Source: Rostratula benghalensis (Eukaryota; Chordata; Aves; Charadriiformes; Rostratulidae). Taken from it: a DNA stretch of 64,000 nt. Shown piece by piece: positions 50,901-59,400 of this stretch (position 1 is its first letter; every line of letters begins with the position of its first letter). The notes beneath the pieces are model-generated. The model was not told where the DNA came from, searched no databases, and saw only the letters and a list, made by a program, of their open reading frames with translations. Position numbers and translations under genes: made by a program. The stretch covers positions 2,321,416 to 2,385,415 of the forward strand of contig VXAI01000020.1 of the NCBI GenBank assembly GCA_013399305.1, in the 5' to 3' direction.

Positions 50901-53900
50901 GATGAGATGAAATGCTGTTATGAATGCAGCCATTTCTTGTTCCACATAAGCTCATGGTAGTGCAGTGGGGTGCTTCTGGTTGAGAGGCTTGCATTTCTAA
51001 TTGGCTTAGGGTCTTGGCTTTGGCTTTAAAAACGTAAGTATCTAACTCTGACCTTAGGCATTCCAAAGCAAAATACTTTTAAACTCTGGAAAAAATAATG
51101 TTCTGGTAACATGGCTTTTTTCTTTGTCCCTCTAAAAGGGACGTGATGGTGTATTATTATGAACTGCTACTTAAAAAACAGCTGTACTAATGTATGAGAG
51201 TGACTCAAAATAATGTTAAGGTTTTGTGGGGAGCAATAAAAAAAAATCTTGAGGAGTAACAAAAGAGGGGGAGAAAGGTTTGTTGTACTTCTTTGCAGAG
51301 CCATAGAATCTGCTTGGGAAAGAAAGTCTCCTCCTTGGTTGCAACACGTGGTGCAGCCTGAGCCACAGTTGGTGCTACATGACAATGCGGTGGCTCCTTG
51401 AAAAGGACCAAGCTTAATACCAGAAGAAGGATTGATTTCAGGCTCTGACTGCGTTGTGAGGATTCAGACTGGGAGACAAAGGTGCCCTGAAAGAAGACTT
51501 TTACTTTTTCCCAGCTTTTAGAAGTGTATGACTGGGTGTGGGAAGAAGAATCTGAGTGTAATATGTTTGAAAACTGAAGTCACTGATAGTCCATATGCTT
51601 AAAAAATAGCTATAAAATATTCTGTGCTTCTTCCAGAACAGTTGTGTGTCAAGGTTGCTTCACTAAAGTATGAGACTGAGGTAGGGCAGAAAGAAGGGTT
51701 TCTGAAACTGTGTAGTGTGTTTGGCTGGTAAAAGCCTAAGGATAAATATTTCTAGGAAAAGATAAGTTCACAAAGTAATGGAGAAAGATGACTCTGTGAT
51801 GTGCATTAAAGAGTGGTACTAACAGGTGGCGCAGATGTGCTTCATCTGGTATGGACTCCCTGCCTTGTTTTGCCTAATGCCCTTTGGCTACCGTGTGGCT
51901 TAAATGGCCTGTCTTTAGAAGAGCAGAACGGTAGTAAGAAGCTTTTCATTGCCATTTGACCAGGGTTTATATCTATCCTTTCTCTACCTTCTTTCCTGTC
52001 TAAATTAAAACTAAACTCAAGACTTGAGGACAAAAATAGTATGAAAAAACCCCAACTGTTTGTTATTTTTTTAGACCCAAAGGACTGTAGTCTTGTTTCA
52101 ATGCATGTGCATTCAGTTATTGTTGGAACTGTTCATCAGTATTCTCTGGCCCAGCTTTGCACAGGAGCTTGGACCAGATGACTTCCACAGGTCACCTTTC
52201 ACCATAAACTATTCTATGACTTGAGGGCATCTACCAAGGCAAAAATATGTAATCCCACAGCTGTAATAAACCATATATAATTTATGTCACTTTCTCCACC
52301 CCCAAGATTCATTATTATAACTAGTTCTGAACCACCCCTCTGCTCCCTAACACCTCTCTTTGGAAATTCCTGGTGAAACTTATTTGCAATTCTGGATTAA
52401 ACGGATGAAGCAAGAAGACCAAACACTTTAGAAACTTTAAATGTCAAAATTCGTTTTTTCTTCACCCTTTGTCTTTAAAGGGTCAAGGATGTGATATTCT
52501 GCTGTTTTACACTCCCTGTGGGTTTTTTCCCTCTTAACCTGTCCAGGAGACAGTCTTGTACATATCCAGTAAGCGTACCAAGTTGCTGTTTAAAACAAAT
52601 TTGTTGACTTTGACTGTAACAGCAATAAAGTTTTCAATGTAGACTAAATGATGTTAATGTCACCTGTTCAGTAACGTCTTATTAGTCACAGGTGCCAGGG
52701 AACATACATGAGTGGAGAGGAGATGTGTAAAAGACTACCTAAGACCTGAAGTCTTTCTAAAACAGCTGGTATTTTTCAGTTTTGAAAAAAATAGTGTCCT
52801 TCTTTTCAGGTTGTTTCCATTGCTTTTATTAACTTTAGTGGTGTACATGAAGGTTTGGTTATCCATAACAAACTTCTCTTTCCAGGGGAATGATAGGTAC
52901 ATCGTATCTAGTGACACCAGAGCACAGCTGAAATTCCTTGAAAAGCTTGACCACCTAGAAAAGCAGAGAAAGGCCGAAGAGGAACGTGAAATGTTGCTTC
53001 GAGCTGTCAAGGTAAGAACTTCACAAGTAGTGGTGTCCTTTAGACTGGCAAATATCTTCGGGTTTCTCCTATTTCTGCTATGAATGTAGTAACCATAACC
53101 CTATAAATGGAAAACTAAGTTTAGGATAGCTTAGGCTAGACAGAAAAGGATTTTGGCTTTTACATTGTTGAGCAAAATAGCAGGATTTCTTTCAAATGCG
53201 TGGTGGGTTGAACTACTTTTGAGATTATTCCTACCAGTCAAAATGAAATGAAAGTATTCTCATAGCTGTAAACTTCCTTCCCAGCTCTGTTTCTGGCTCT
53301 GAAATTGGTATGTCTTTCTCCATATCTGTGTATGGCCCCATTTGAAAAAGTGGATTCACTATGTTTGTTCAAACTGGAGCCTGGTGAGATCCATCACCTT
53401 GCCAGATGTATTTTTCTTTAGTCAGATCAGAAGGCTAGCCTTGGAGCCGGCACCTCACAGGTTCATAATAAGTACCCTGCTCCCTCCTTTCAAGAACAGG
53501 AGGTAAAAAAAAACAACCACACCACCAAAAAAGCAATCAGTACATATATTGCTCCACCAGATGTGACTTGGTTATCTTCTGTTTGTTTGTGGATTTTTTG
53601 ATTCTGTTTCAAGCTGAATTCTGGAGCCCCATGGGTGGAAATCTAATCTAGACTTGAAAAAATCATGTTGTACTTGCATGACTATGACTCCCTTTCTTTC
53701 CTATACTTCCTGTCCTTTTTAAGTGTCTGCTGCTGACATGAACAACATCATGCCTAGACTGGACCTGACTGACAGCGTTAGCATCATTTTCAGCTTAATC
53801 TTGCTTCAGGCTAGAGCAGAGGCAGCCGGCCCAGATGAGGAGGGGGGTTGTGCGTATGTGCAGGGAGGGGGAGGGAAGCCAGTCTGGATTGAGGCATTCA

Positions 53901-54077
53901 CCCCTGGAGCTAAATCTTTCAATCACCAGAGAAAATTGTCATTTATTAAATATTTAAGCGATACGATGCTGTTTGGATGCCAGTAATTTCTATTCAATCT
54001 TTTTCCTCTTCCTTTGGTAGAACCGTTCCAGTAAAGATGATCCGGAGCAACTGCAGTTAAAGCAGAAAGTGAAAGAG
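8678..54077 (+). CDS. TAF4B: TAF4B, TFIID subunit 4B (13 exons seen, 3' end outside window)
   Basis: TAF4B is a cell-type-enriched paralogue of TAF4 that pairs with TAF12 through a histone fold inside TFIID in the nucleus. In mammals it supports germ-cell and gonadal transcription. Thirteen exons with canonical GT-AG borders join in one frame (752 codons, N run included): TAFH/NHR1 at roughly residues 243-336, a low-complexity S/T/V/P stretch at 337-510, the histone fold at about 600-690, and a charged helix at 692-752. TAF4B is preferred to TAF4 because exon 10 reads [12 protein letters not shown], as in human TAF4B, where TAF4 has VNLSEESARILA. The human protein is about 862 residues, so about 90 C-terminal residues are missing here. 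The start is the first in-frame ATG, in weak context. The upstream PSMA8 relic matches mammalian synteny. Confidence 0.93.
8765..8853. other. Assembly gap (89 N) within TAF4B exon 1
   Basis: Unknown bases lie inside the GC-rich first exon, flanked by GCC-repeat sequence. The gap hides about 30 codons of the N-terminal region. Confidence 0.98.
9038..9061 (+). other. G-quadruplex-prone cluster near 5' end of intron 1
   Basis: Four G-runs (8 nt or less between them) occur on the sense strand 60 nt after the exon 1 donor: 9038-9041, 9043-9045, 9047-9050 and 9059-9061. They would be present in the pre-mRNA. This is a motif-level call only. Confidence 0.55.
11486..11533. repeat. 24-bp tandem duplication
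   Basis: Two perfect adjacent copies of CCCTATCCTTCTTGCCCAGA plus ATAA start at 11486 and 11510, in TAF4B intron 1. Confidence 0.92.
15205..15228. repeat. (TA)n microsatellite
   Basis: About twelve TA dinucleotides follow a short TG run, in TAF4B intron 1. It is a likely length-polymorphic locus. Confidence 0.9.
17413..17835 (+). repeat. CR1 LINE 3' fragment with decayed ORF2 end
   Basis: A plus-strand CR1 remnant of about 420 bp. It preserves the reverse-transcriptase C-terminal end ([20 protein letters not shown] in the frame starting 17565) and the 3' end GGTCTCTTCCAAC with a TGATTCTATGA tail. Stops and frameshifts break the coding sequence, so it is inactive and 5'-truncated. Confidence 0.95.
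18511..18603 (+). repeat. Unclassified dispersed repeat, copy A
   Basis: A 93-bp segment starting GGTGGGAGAAAGGTGGTAGG recurs 1.17 kb downstream in the same orientation (19682-19772). Shared blocks include TGAATCCTGCTGGGCTG and an A-rich AACAAAA stretch followed by AAGGAA and GGCAGAA. I cannot assign it to CR1 or another family. Confidence 0.75.
19682..19772 (+). repeat. Unclassified dispersed repeat, copy B
   Basis: This is the second copy of the intron 1 repeat (first copy 18511-18603). It has the same block order with small indels, notably loss of a short TTGTAGC-like stretch and a longer AAAC-rich run. It ends about 30 bp before an N gap (19803-19819), so its downstream border may be incomplete. 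Confidence 0.75.
19803..19819. other. Assembly gap (17 N)
   Basis: A short run of unknown bases in TAF4B intron 1. A single N also occurs at 22991 in a poly-T tract of intron 3. Confidence 0.98.
20453..20601 (+). CDS. TAF4B: TAF4B exon 2
   Basis: 149 nt between ccaacag and CAG|gtaaaa. With the last base of exon 1 it completes a Gly codon and reads [19 protein letters not shown], the counterpart of GTVLIKSNSGPLMLVSPQQ in human TAF4B. It ends AIRIHTVQ in phase 0. It belongs to the glutamine/serine-threonine-rich activator-facing part that precedes TAFH. Confidence 0.96.
20602..21459 (+). other. TAF4B intron 2
   Basis: An 858-bp intron (gtaaaa ... tatttag). Its main content is an A/C-rich low-complexity block with a perfect 77-bp tandem duplication at 20857-21011. 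Confidence 0.9.
20857..21011. repeat. Perfect 77-bp tandem duplication, A/C-rich
   Basis: Copies at 20857-20933 and 20934-21010 are identical base for base, starting CAACACAAAAAAAACC. They consist of AAACCCC-type low-complexity sequence, so the minus strand is rich in GGGGTTTT-like runs. Confidence 0.93.
21460..21567 (+). CDS. TAF4B: TAF4B exon 3
   Basis: 108 nt, 36 codons, phase 0 at both ends, between tatttag and CAG|gtaggt. It reads [20 protein letters not shown] and continues Thr/Val/Pro-rich, aligning with NSSSQLIKKVAVTPVKKLAQ of human TAF4B. Being a multiple of three, it could be skipped without frameshift. Confidence 0.95.
21568..25768 (+). other. TAF4B intron 3
   Basis: A 4.2-kb intron (gtaggt ... 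ttttcag). I see no CR1 remnant or further exon, only homopolymer tracts (for example poly-T about 22975-22990 and 23809-23820) and a single N at 22991. Confidence 0.75.
25769..25936 (+). CDS. TAF4B: TAF4B exon 4
   Basis: 168 nt, 56 codons, between cttttcag and ACA|gtaagg. It encodes a Thr/Val/Ala/Pro-rich low-complexity stretch ([20 protein letters not shown] ... VAQTSAST) just before the TAFH domain. Sequence conservation with human TAF4B is loose, as expected for this linker. Reading frame, splice sites and position support the call. Confidence 0.93.
25937..26048 (+). other. TAF4B intron 4 (112 bp)
   Basis: A very short intron (gtaagg ... cacactag) with an A14-type run just after the donor. 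It is the only intron of the gene below 500 bp. Confidence 0.92.
26049..26171 (+). CDS. TAF4B: TAF4B exon 5 (TAFH/NHR1 domain start)
   Basis: 123 nt, 41 codons, phase 0, between cacactag and TTG|gtgaga. It opens the TAFH (NHR1) domain with [20 protein letters not shown] and continues [20 protein letters not shown], nearly identical to human TAF4B. This helical domain binds short hydrophobic activator motifs in TAF4-family and ETO proteins. Confidence 0.97.
26172..28358 (+). other. TAF4B intron 5
   Basis: A 2.2-kb intron (gtgaga ... cctcttag). No repeat family or gene is recognised. Confidence 0.8.
28359..28448 (+). CDS. TAF4B: TAF4B exon 6 (TAFH domain)
   Basis: 90 nt, 30 codons, phase 0, between cctcttag and AAG|gtaagt. 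It reads [20 protein letters not shown] then [10 protein letters not shown], the core of TAFH and almost identical to human TAF4B. The length is a multiple of three. Confidence 0.97.
28449..31741 (+). other. TAF4B intron 6
   Basis: A 3.3-kb intron (gtaagt ... cttctag). It contains a G10-A7 purine junction at about 30943-30960. No further gene is recognised. Confidence 0.8.
31742..32332 (+). CDS. TAF4B: TAF4B exon 7 (TAFH end and low-complexity activator region)
   Basis: 591 nt, 197 codons, phase 0, between cttctag and TTG|gtaaga; the largest exon. It begins [20 protein letters not shown], the end of TAFH, then becomes a Ser/Thr/Val/Pro/Ala-rich stretch and ends QVVKVKQL, matching QAVQVKQL of human TAF4B. 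It contains degenerate repeats built on KPV (starting about 31958, 32012 and 32117). A 167-codon antisense frame here is a compositional shadow. Confidence 0.96.
35276..35327. repeat. 26-bp tandem duplication
   Basis: Two adjacent copies of a unit starting GCTTTTTATTCTGATG lie at 35276 and 35302, with a mismatch in the GGC/TGT triplet. Confidence 0.85.
35712..36520 (-). repeat. CR1 LINE fragment with ORF2 C-terminus
   Basis: A minus-strand, 5'-truncated CR1 of about 0.8 kb. Its 3' end (CACAGAATCATTCAGGTTGG on the plus strand) is at 35712. The frame at 36319-35789 remains open for 176 codons and shows CR1 reverse-transcriptase C-terminal motifs such as [30 protein letters not shown] and [13 protein letters not shown]. 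The open frame suggests modest age, but without the 5' half it cannot be active. Confidence 0.95.
38218..38353 (+). CDS. TAF4B: TAF4B exon 8
   Basis: 136 nt between cttccag and GCAG|gtacag, ending in phase 1. It reads [16 protein letters not shown], corresponding to VVQQPSGGNEKQVTTI in human TAF4B, and ends [11 protein letters not shown]. It links the low-complexity region to the histone fold. Confidence 0.95.
38354..38958 (+). other. TAF4B intron 8
   Basis: A 605-bp intron (gtacag ... gtttcag) with nothing recognisable inside. Confidence 0.9.
38959..39064 (+). CDS. TAF4B: TAF4B exon 9
   Basis: 106 nt between gtttcag and TTCAG|gtaaaa, entering in phase 1 and leaving in phase 2. It reads [20 protein letters not shown], closely matching [20 protein letters not shown] of human TAF4B, then [14 protein letters not shown]. 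Confidence 0.96.
42878..43141 (+). repeat. CR1 LINE 3' fragment
   Basis: A plus-strand CR1 3' end of about 260 bp. It encodes [20 protein letters not shown] in a broken frame and finishes GGTCCCTTCCAACCTGATCC ATTCTATGC. It is 5'-truncated and inactive. Confidence 0.95.
44513..44518 (+). promoter_or_regulatory. Tandem NAGNAG splice acceptor of exon 10
   Basis: The acceptor reads ctttTAGTAG|AGATGAA. Using the second AG joins AG+A to give Arg and the conserved FRDEDD seen in TAF4-family proteins. Using the first AG inserts one Ser (FSRDEDD) without frameshift. Both forms may be made. Confidence 0.75.
44519..44688 (+). CDS. TAF4B: TAF4B exon 10 (histone fold, first part)
   Basis: 170 nt to ATAG|gtgaga, entering in phase 2 and leaving in phase 1. 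It reads [20 protein letters not shown], then [19 protein letters not shown] and [19 protein letters not shown], the start of the TAF4-type histone fold that pairs with TAF12. The NEENACILA signature separates it from TAF4. Reading on past the donor, the frame stays open to 44891 as intron read-through. Confidence 0.97.
44689..47407 (+). other. TAF4B intron 10
   Basis: A 2.7-kb intron (gtgaga ... tccacag). A subregion at about 46500-46990 is richer in G+C and in CTG/CAG-type words and keeps a 160-codon antisense frame (46985-46503) that I do not recognise. Confidence 0.8.
47408..47538 (+). CDS. TAF4B: TAF4B exon 11 (histone fold, second part)
   Basis: 131 nt between tccacag and AAG|gtaaag, entering in phase 1 and leaving in phase 0. 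It reads [20 protein letters not shown], then [19 protein letters not shown], completing the TAF12-binding histone fold and nearly identical to human TAF4B. Confidence 0.97.
47539..52885 (+). other. TAF4B intron 11
   Basis: A 5.3-kb intron (gtaaag ... ctttccag). It contains a TTTATA-type short repeat (about 49082-49107), a G9 run (about 50321) and a short CR1 tail (52160-52223). No further gene is recognised. Confidence 0.8.
52160..52223 (+). repeat. CR1 LINE 3' tail fragment
   Basis: A diverged plus-strand CR1 3' end: GGAGCTTGGACCAGATGACT, then GTCACCTTTCACC and ATTCTATGACTTG. Confidence 0.75.
52886..53011 (+). CDS. TAF4B: TAF4B exon 12
   Basis: 126 nt, 42 codons, phase 0, between ctttccag and AAG|gtaaga. 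It reads [20 protein letters not shown], then [20 protein letters not shown], matching human TAF4B. The charged heptad-like pattern suggests a long helix following the histone fold. The first five residues differ from human (ASENY), but the length is the same. Confidence 0.96.
53012..54020 (+). other. TAF4B intron 12
   Basis: A 1.0-kb intron (gtaaga ... tttggtag). A sense-strand G-rich stretch lies at 53838-53878, with G-runs at 53842-53847 and 53863-53875. Confidence 0.88.
54021..54077 (+). CDS. TAF4B: TAF4B exon 13
   Basis: 57 nt, 19 codons, phase 0, between tttggtag and GAG|gtagga. It reads [19 protein letters not shown], the counterpart of SRSNKEDPEQLRLKQKAKE in human TAF4B. It is the last exon found. 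The next one should begin with the residues following KE (LQQLELAQ in human), and nothing like it appears before 64000. Confidence 0.96.
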
Positions 54078-54881
54078 GTAGGACTTTCCAGTTACCATGC
54101 TTGCCTTTGTGTGTTGAGAGAAGGTTGGCAGCCCTGTCCTGGCAATTAGGTCAGGGTTTATTTTGCTGCTGCATACCATTTGCAGAGGCCTTGGGGAAGG
54201 ACAGGAACTGCCATAGGCAAGGGCAGTGCTTCAAATGAGGTCAATGAATTATGAGCTCTCTTTTTTAACATTTTATTTTTGTAGTTTCAGTCCTGTCTAG
54301 AAACAGTCCTTTGTAAATTGCAGCAGTACACTTGGTAGGAATATAATGTGGGATTAGAGGGGGGGAAAAAAAAAAAAGAAACTTTGAGATTTAGCATCTG
54401 GGACTGTACAATAGGCTACATTTTTCCAGGGTAATTGTTCGTTTTGTAAATCTGATACTGCTTATAATTCTTTGGCTGGGAGGCGGTACTGGGATTTAGT
54501 TTTAAATGGAAAACGCCTCTGGCTTTTAATTTTCTGGGCCCAGCAGTTTTCTGTTCTGGAATGGAGCCCTTGTTTCACACAGTTCATGTTTAGCTGCAGG
54601 GGTTTTAGTTTATAGCTTAGACTGGTTAAGCTTTTACTCCCAGAGGCCTCTGCATAGCAACTGTAGAAATCAACAAATAAGTTCATTTATGTCTGCAGCC
54701 TCCTCTCAGTAGCTGACTTTTTACATTTCCCAATATCCATTTCCTGACTTTTCTAGCCTGGGAGAAAAAAGCTCCACTAATTGGAGCTTATTTTAATTGA
54801 GCCTTAATATTGGATCTCACTGGAGTTGCCCCCAGAGCTACTGGGAACAGAATAAAATGAAAGTACCTAAGGTTGAAGATT

Positions 54882-54907
54882 TGTGTGTGTGTGTGTATGT
54901 GTGTGTG
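54882..54907. repeat. (TG)n microsatellite
   Basis: About twelve TG dinucleotides with one TA interruption, in TAF4B intron 13. Confidence 0.9.
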
Positions 54908-55770
54908 AAATTTTTCACTTGACCTACAGATTCTTTTCCCTGCTGAATAAATCATCAAGCCTGTTCACATTTCTGATTAAGGATCTGACAGCAGACGATA
55001 ATAAAGACAATTGAGGTGTGAGACGTGTGATACAGAGCTGAAGAAATTGGTTTCTATAGTTACTTGACTGATTTCATGCAATTTTTAAGGATCTTTGTGC
55101 TAAATGAGAGTTATTTTCTGAGCAACCTTTTTCCTTAACTGTGCCTCTTGAACTATGAAATTTGTTGTTGCTTAACATTGCTGCACTTGGCTTCTAGGTG
55201 CCAGCAGCAGCAGCAGGTTATTTATGAATGCTTTAAAGGCCCTTATTGTTTGGATTAATGTAGGAGCCCAGGCAAAACAAATGGAAATCCAGTAAAATAG
55301 TATTAGAATCAATGCTCCAGATTTGCACCATAGTAGCAGATATTTGTAAAATAAGAGGAGAAAGAAGGAACTTGCTTTACTATCTATCTTTTAATTCTTT
55401 CTTTCTGCTTATAGCTCTTTCTTCATGCTTACAATCTGTGAGTACAAAGTTGCCCTAAAGCCCTTCCCAGTTTGCCTGTAGTGCCACCAGCATCAACAAT
55501 CAGTGGGTGATGCTAATTTGTCTTGTTTTGTAGGTGGCTTTACCTCTGCATCATCTGGTCGTTTCTAGAGGTTCTTTCTTTTAATAAAACACTGCCAAAT
55601 GCTTCATTTATGCAGCTTCTTTTCTCTTTTCTTCTGAACAATAATGTGTAGGGTCTGGAAAAATATTCTGTGATCTGGATATTCAGAACAGAAAAGTCAG
55701 GTATGTGTTTTGGGTCTTTTTTTAGATTGGTTGGTATTGTTAATAAGATCTCTTATAAAAAGTGGCATAT

Positions 55771-56480
55771 GGAATCATAGAATCATCCAGACTGGAAGGA
55801 ACCTTTAAGATTATCTACTCCAACCGTCAACCTAACTGACAAAAAACCATCACTAAACCATGTTCCTGACCACCATGTCAAGCTGTCTTTTGAATACCTC
55901 CAGGGATGGTGCCTCAGCCCCTTCCCTCGGCAGCCCATTTCAATGCTTGATGACCCTTCCTGTGTAAAAAAATTTTTCCTAATATCCAACCTGAACCTCC
56001 CCTGGTGCAACTTGAGACCATCTCCTCTTGTCCTGGTGCCTGTGACTTGGGAGAAAAGACCAACCCTTGCCTCTCTACAACCTCCTTTCAGGTACTTGCA
56101 GAGAGCGAGGTGGTCTCCCCTCAGCCTCCTTTTCTGCAGGCTGAACAACCCCAGCTCCCTCAGCCTCTCCTCATAAGGCTTACCCTCCAGATCCCTCACC
56201 AGCTTTGTTGCCCTTCTCTGGACCCTCTCCAGCACCTCATGTCTTTGTTTTAGTAGGGTGCCCAAAACTGTACACAGTACTCGAGATGAGGCCTCATCAG
56301 TGCTGAGTAGAGGGGGATGATCACCTCTTGAGTCCTACTCACCACACTGTTCCTGATATGGGCCAGGATGCTGTTGGCCTTCTTGGCCACCTGGGCACAC
56401 TGTTGGCTCATGTTCAGCTGACAGTTGACCAACACCCCCAGGTCCCTTTCTGCCAGGCAGCTCCAGCCACTGTTCCCCAA
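55771..56480 (-). repeat. CR1 LINE fragment with ORF2 C-terminus
   Basis: A minus-strand, 5'-truncated CR1 of about 0.7 kb. Its 3' end (GGAATCATAGAATCATCCAG on the plus strand) is at 55771. Reverse-transcriptase C-terminal motifs ([40 protein letters not shown]) are split between two overlapping frames by a frameshift near 56255. It is inactive. Confidence 0.95.
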
Positions 56481-59400
56481 ATGTGCATACACATAGGTGT
56501 GCAAGAAAGGAGCCAACAGCATGGAGAAGGTGTCTGAGTGTAGTGCTTGGTGTTCTCCTAAATGCTTTAGTTCACCTCCTGCAGTATAGCTTATCTTGCA
56601 CCAGACTAACGCGTTCTTCATTGCATTTGCCCTGCATTTTTCTCCGTGCTGTGCTGTTCCCAGACTGATGGTCTCCAACTGCTTCACCAAAAGAAGAGGA
56701 AGCAGAAGTGCCTCGTGGGACAACACAGATCGTTGTGTTGGTACTGCCTTGCCCTGTGTCCTGCTGCTTTGCTTTTCAGAGAATGAGGCAGCCAGAACTT
56801 CTTCAGGCTTCACATACCACATGGGAAACCCACCTTCTGTGCCAGGGCTGCTTTCTTATCTGTGAAACTGGAGTCTTGAGTGGAAATGAACCCAAATGCA
56901 GCCAGTCAGTTTTGGCACTTCATTGACAGTTTGGAGATAAATGGTCAGCACAACTTTGCATTAAAAAATGCGAGTAGAGCTGGAATAAGAACAAAATAAA
57001 AATTAACAAATATCCCAAGGCTGGAACTGGTAACACAGATGCATGGTTTATACTGGAATGAAAGCCTGAAAAGGCTCACCGTTGCCTGTCTGTCTTGTGT
57101 TGTGAGTGTAGCCTGCTCCTAAGAAACCACACTTGGGGGAATTTTCGTACCTCTGTCAGCTGGAATCAGATCCTTTCCAGGTCACTCTGGCTGAGTATCC
57201 ACAGGAAAGCCTGATCTGATCCCCTTAAAGTTCTATAAGAATGAATATGGGCCTTCCTTCCTCATAGCTGTCTTTTTTGTGTTGATGGTGACCCCCCCAG
57301 AGAAGGGAGAGGGTGTGGGGTAATGAGACTGGAGCATGTTCTAAAGCAATGTTTCCCAAAATGCAGAGTGTACATCCTAACAATGAATACTTATAAATCC
57401 AGGATGTGCTGTCATCCAGCAGCTGGAGGCAACTTCTTAGCATTGCTGAAAGTACATCCAGAGACTCGGCAGTGGATTCTTTTATCCAAAAGGCTATACA
57501 TAATTGCTGTGACCTTTTCATCCCTTTTTGCATGACCTATTGCCTCAAACTTCCCCTGTGCTAAGTCATTTACTTTCCTGTATTCTTAATCTATGTAGCT
57601 TGCTATGAATTAAGTCTTTATTTACTTCCCCCTTTCACCTGTTTCAGCAGATTTTAATACCTACAGAAAGTGCACATTCTTTCTGAGACAGCTGTGAGGC
57701 TTGCCCCAAGCCACTCCTTTGCGCTCAAGAATTTTGTCCTTGTTCACCTCATGGGCCAGCTCTTTGTGCAGTGACATTCTCAAAGTCTGTGTAAATTACC
57801 CCTGCTTTTCATTCAGCCTTATCTGCCACTTCAACTTGAGAGGATACAGTCCTTGCATTGTCCCTGAAGTAAGGACTTTTTAAACCATAACTTTTGCTAG
57901 GTGCTTTCTGCTATTTCCTGTTCTACTTTCAACAGCACTTCCAATTACAAAGAAAACGTTCAGTTGATGCAATTTTTGTAGCTGTATTTATAGCTTATCT
58001 CTGGCCTCATCCCTATTCTCAAATGAGCTTACTTGAATTGAGTAAGTGTAGGGATACCATCAAATGCACAAGCATGCCATATGAACAGTGAATGTATCCC
58101 AGAAGACCAGTAAAAATGTCAGTATTAAACAATGTGTACTGCGAATTTAAACATAAACCCTGAGTTTTTGTACTTGCAGTGCTTATAGTATGGTTTCGGG
58201 AAGCTTAAGGCTGAGGCTGGGCAAACCTTTCAGATTGTACATGTGCAAGGTTGCTGCTTGGGTTTGAGCATGGAGCATGGTTGTGGAGCAAGCAGCTGAT
58301 GGACAGCAGGCCTGCCTGTCCTCTTCCTTGCTCTTCCAGCAGCTCCATGCACTTAATGACTGCACATGTCCTCCCAAGCCCTTTTTCCTGACTGTTAGAT
58401 GCACTGGTGAATTTTACTGTTATGAATTTGACACGGATGTCACAAGACGGCAGCAGATGGGATGCTGAGAAAATTCAATACCTTTCTTTTCCTCCCAGTC
58501 AGTTTGTATTAAAAAACCCTGGGTTTTTGATAGAGACAAACAAACCCGATCAAAAACATCCAGAAAAGTCTGCATGATTCCAGTGAGTTCCTGGGTGCTA
58601 TATAGTAATGACTGAAATTTAGTTGTTCTGTAGTACCTTTTTTAAAAAGAATGGGTTGGGGTTTTTTTCTCTTTATTTTCAAGTGTCCATCTTGACTCTT
58701 TCCCTTACTTCTCTCTCGTTCTCAGATACCAAGTAACTGTAACCTGATTCTTTGTCCGTGGCTCTCCCTACTATCTCCAACCAGCACTTTCCTTCCCCCC
58801 ACCCTACCCTTCTTGTGCTGCTTCTGTATTTAGTCTTCTGGACCAAATGGTTCAAATTCTTTAAGACCACTCTTGTGGCAGGGGAAAAGGAAAATCCCCA
58901 GTTAACCATAACCTCTCAAAAAAGCAAACAAGATGCTGCAAGCAAAATAAAATCTCATCACGATCAATTGGCTTTTTATGAGCCTTCAGTGACATTCTGA
59001 GAGCTTCTGCTTAATTATCTGATTTATATTATCTTTATTGTTCTGTAGTATTTATTACCTGCTTCTGCATGGTTTGGGGAAGAAAAAACCAAAGTGCCTT
59101 ATTATTGAAGAGATATTAATTTTGTTACCTGCAGTATAGCCCTACAAATAGCAAAGGACTGTCATCAGAGATTTGATGTGTTACAAGTCTTGCAGAAAGT
59201 CAGGGATGGAAATCCTTAAAGTGTTAGCTTATTGAGCAAACTGAAAAGCGAGCCAAATCCCTGCTTATGTGACATTCATCTTGGGTGTTTTGAAGGAGTG
59301 TAAGAAAAGAGCAGCTGAGATGCTGTGTTGGATACCCTGAAACCAGCTGGCTGGAAGACGATAGCAACTGTGTTTATATAGTGAAAAACAACAGCTTCCC

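Noticed and set aside
55190..55220. TTCTAG followed by CAGCAGCAGCAGCAGG as a possible exon 14 acceptor (LQQ...)
   Set aside because: The following codons do not continue into the conserved TAF4 C-terminal block, and a stop occurs soon after.
56250..56822. 190-codon minus-strand frame as a host gene
   Set aside because: Its C-terminal part is CR1 reverse transcriptase, and the N-terminal part is unrelated flanking sequence with no family match.
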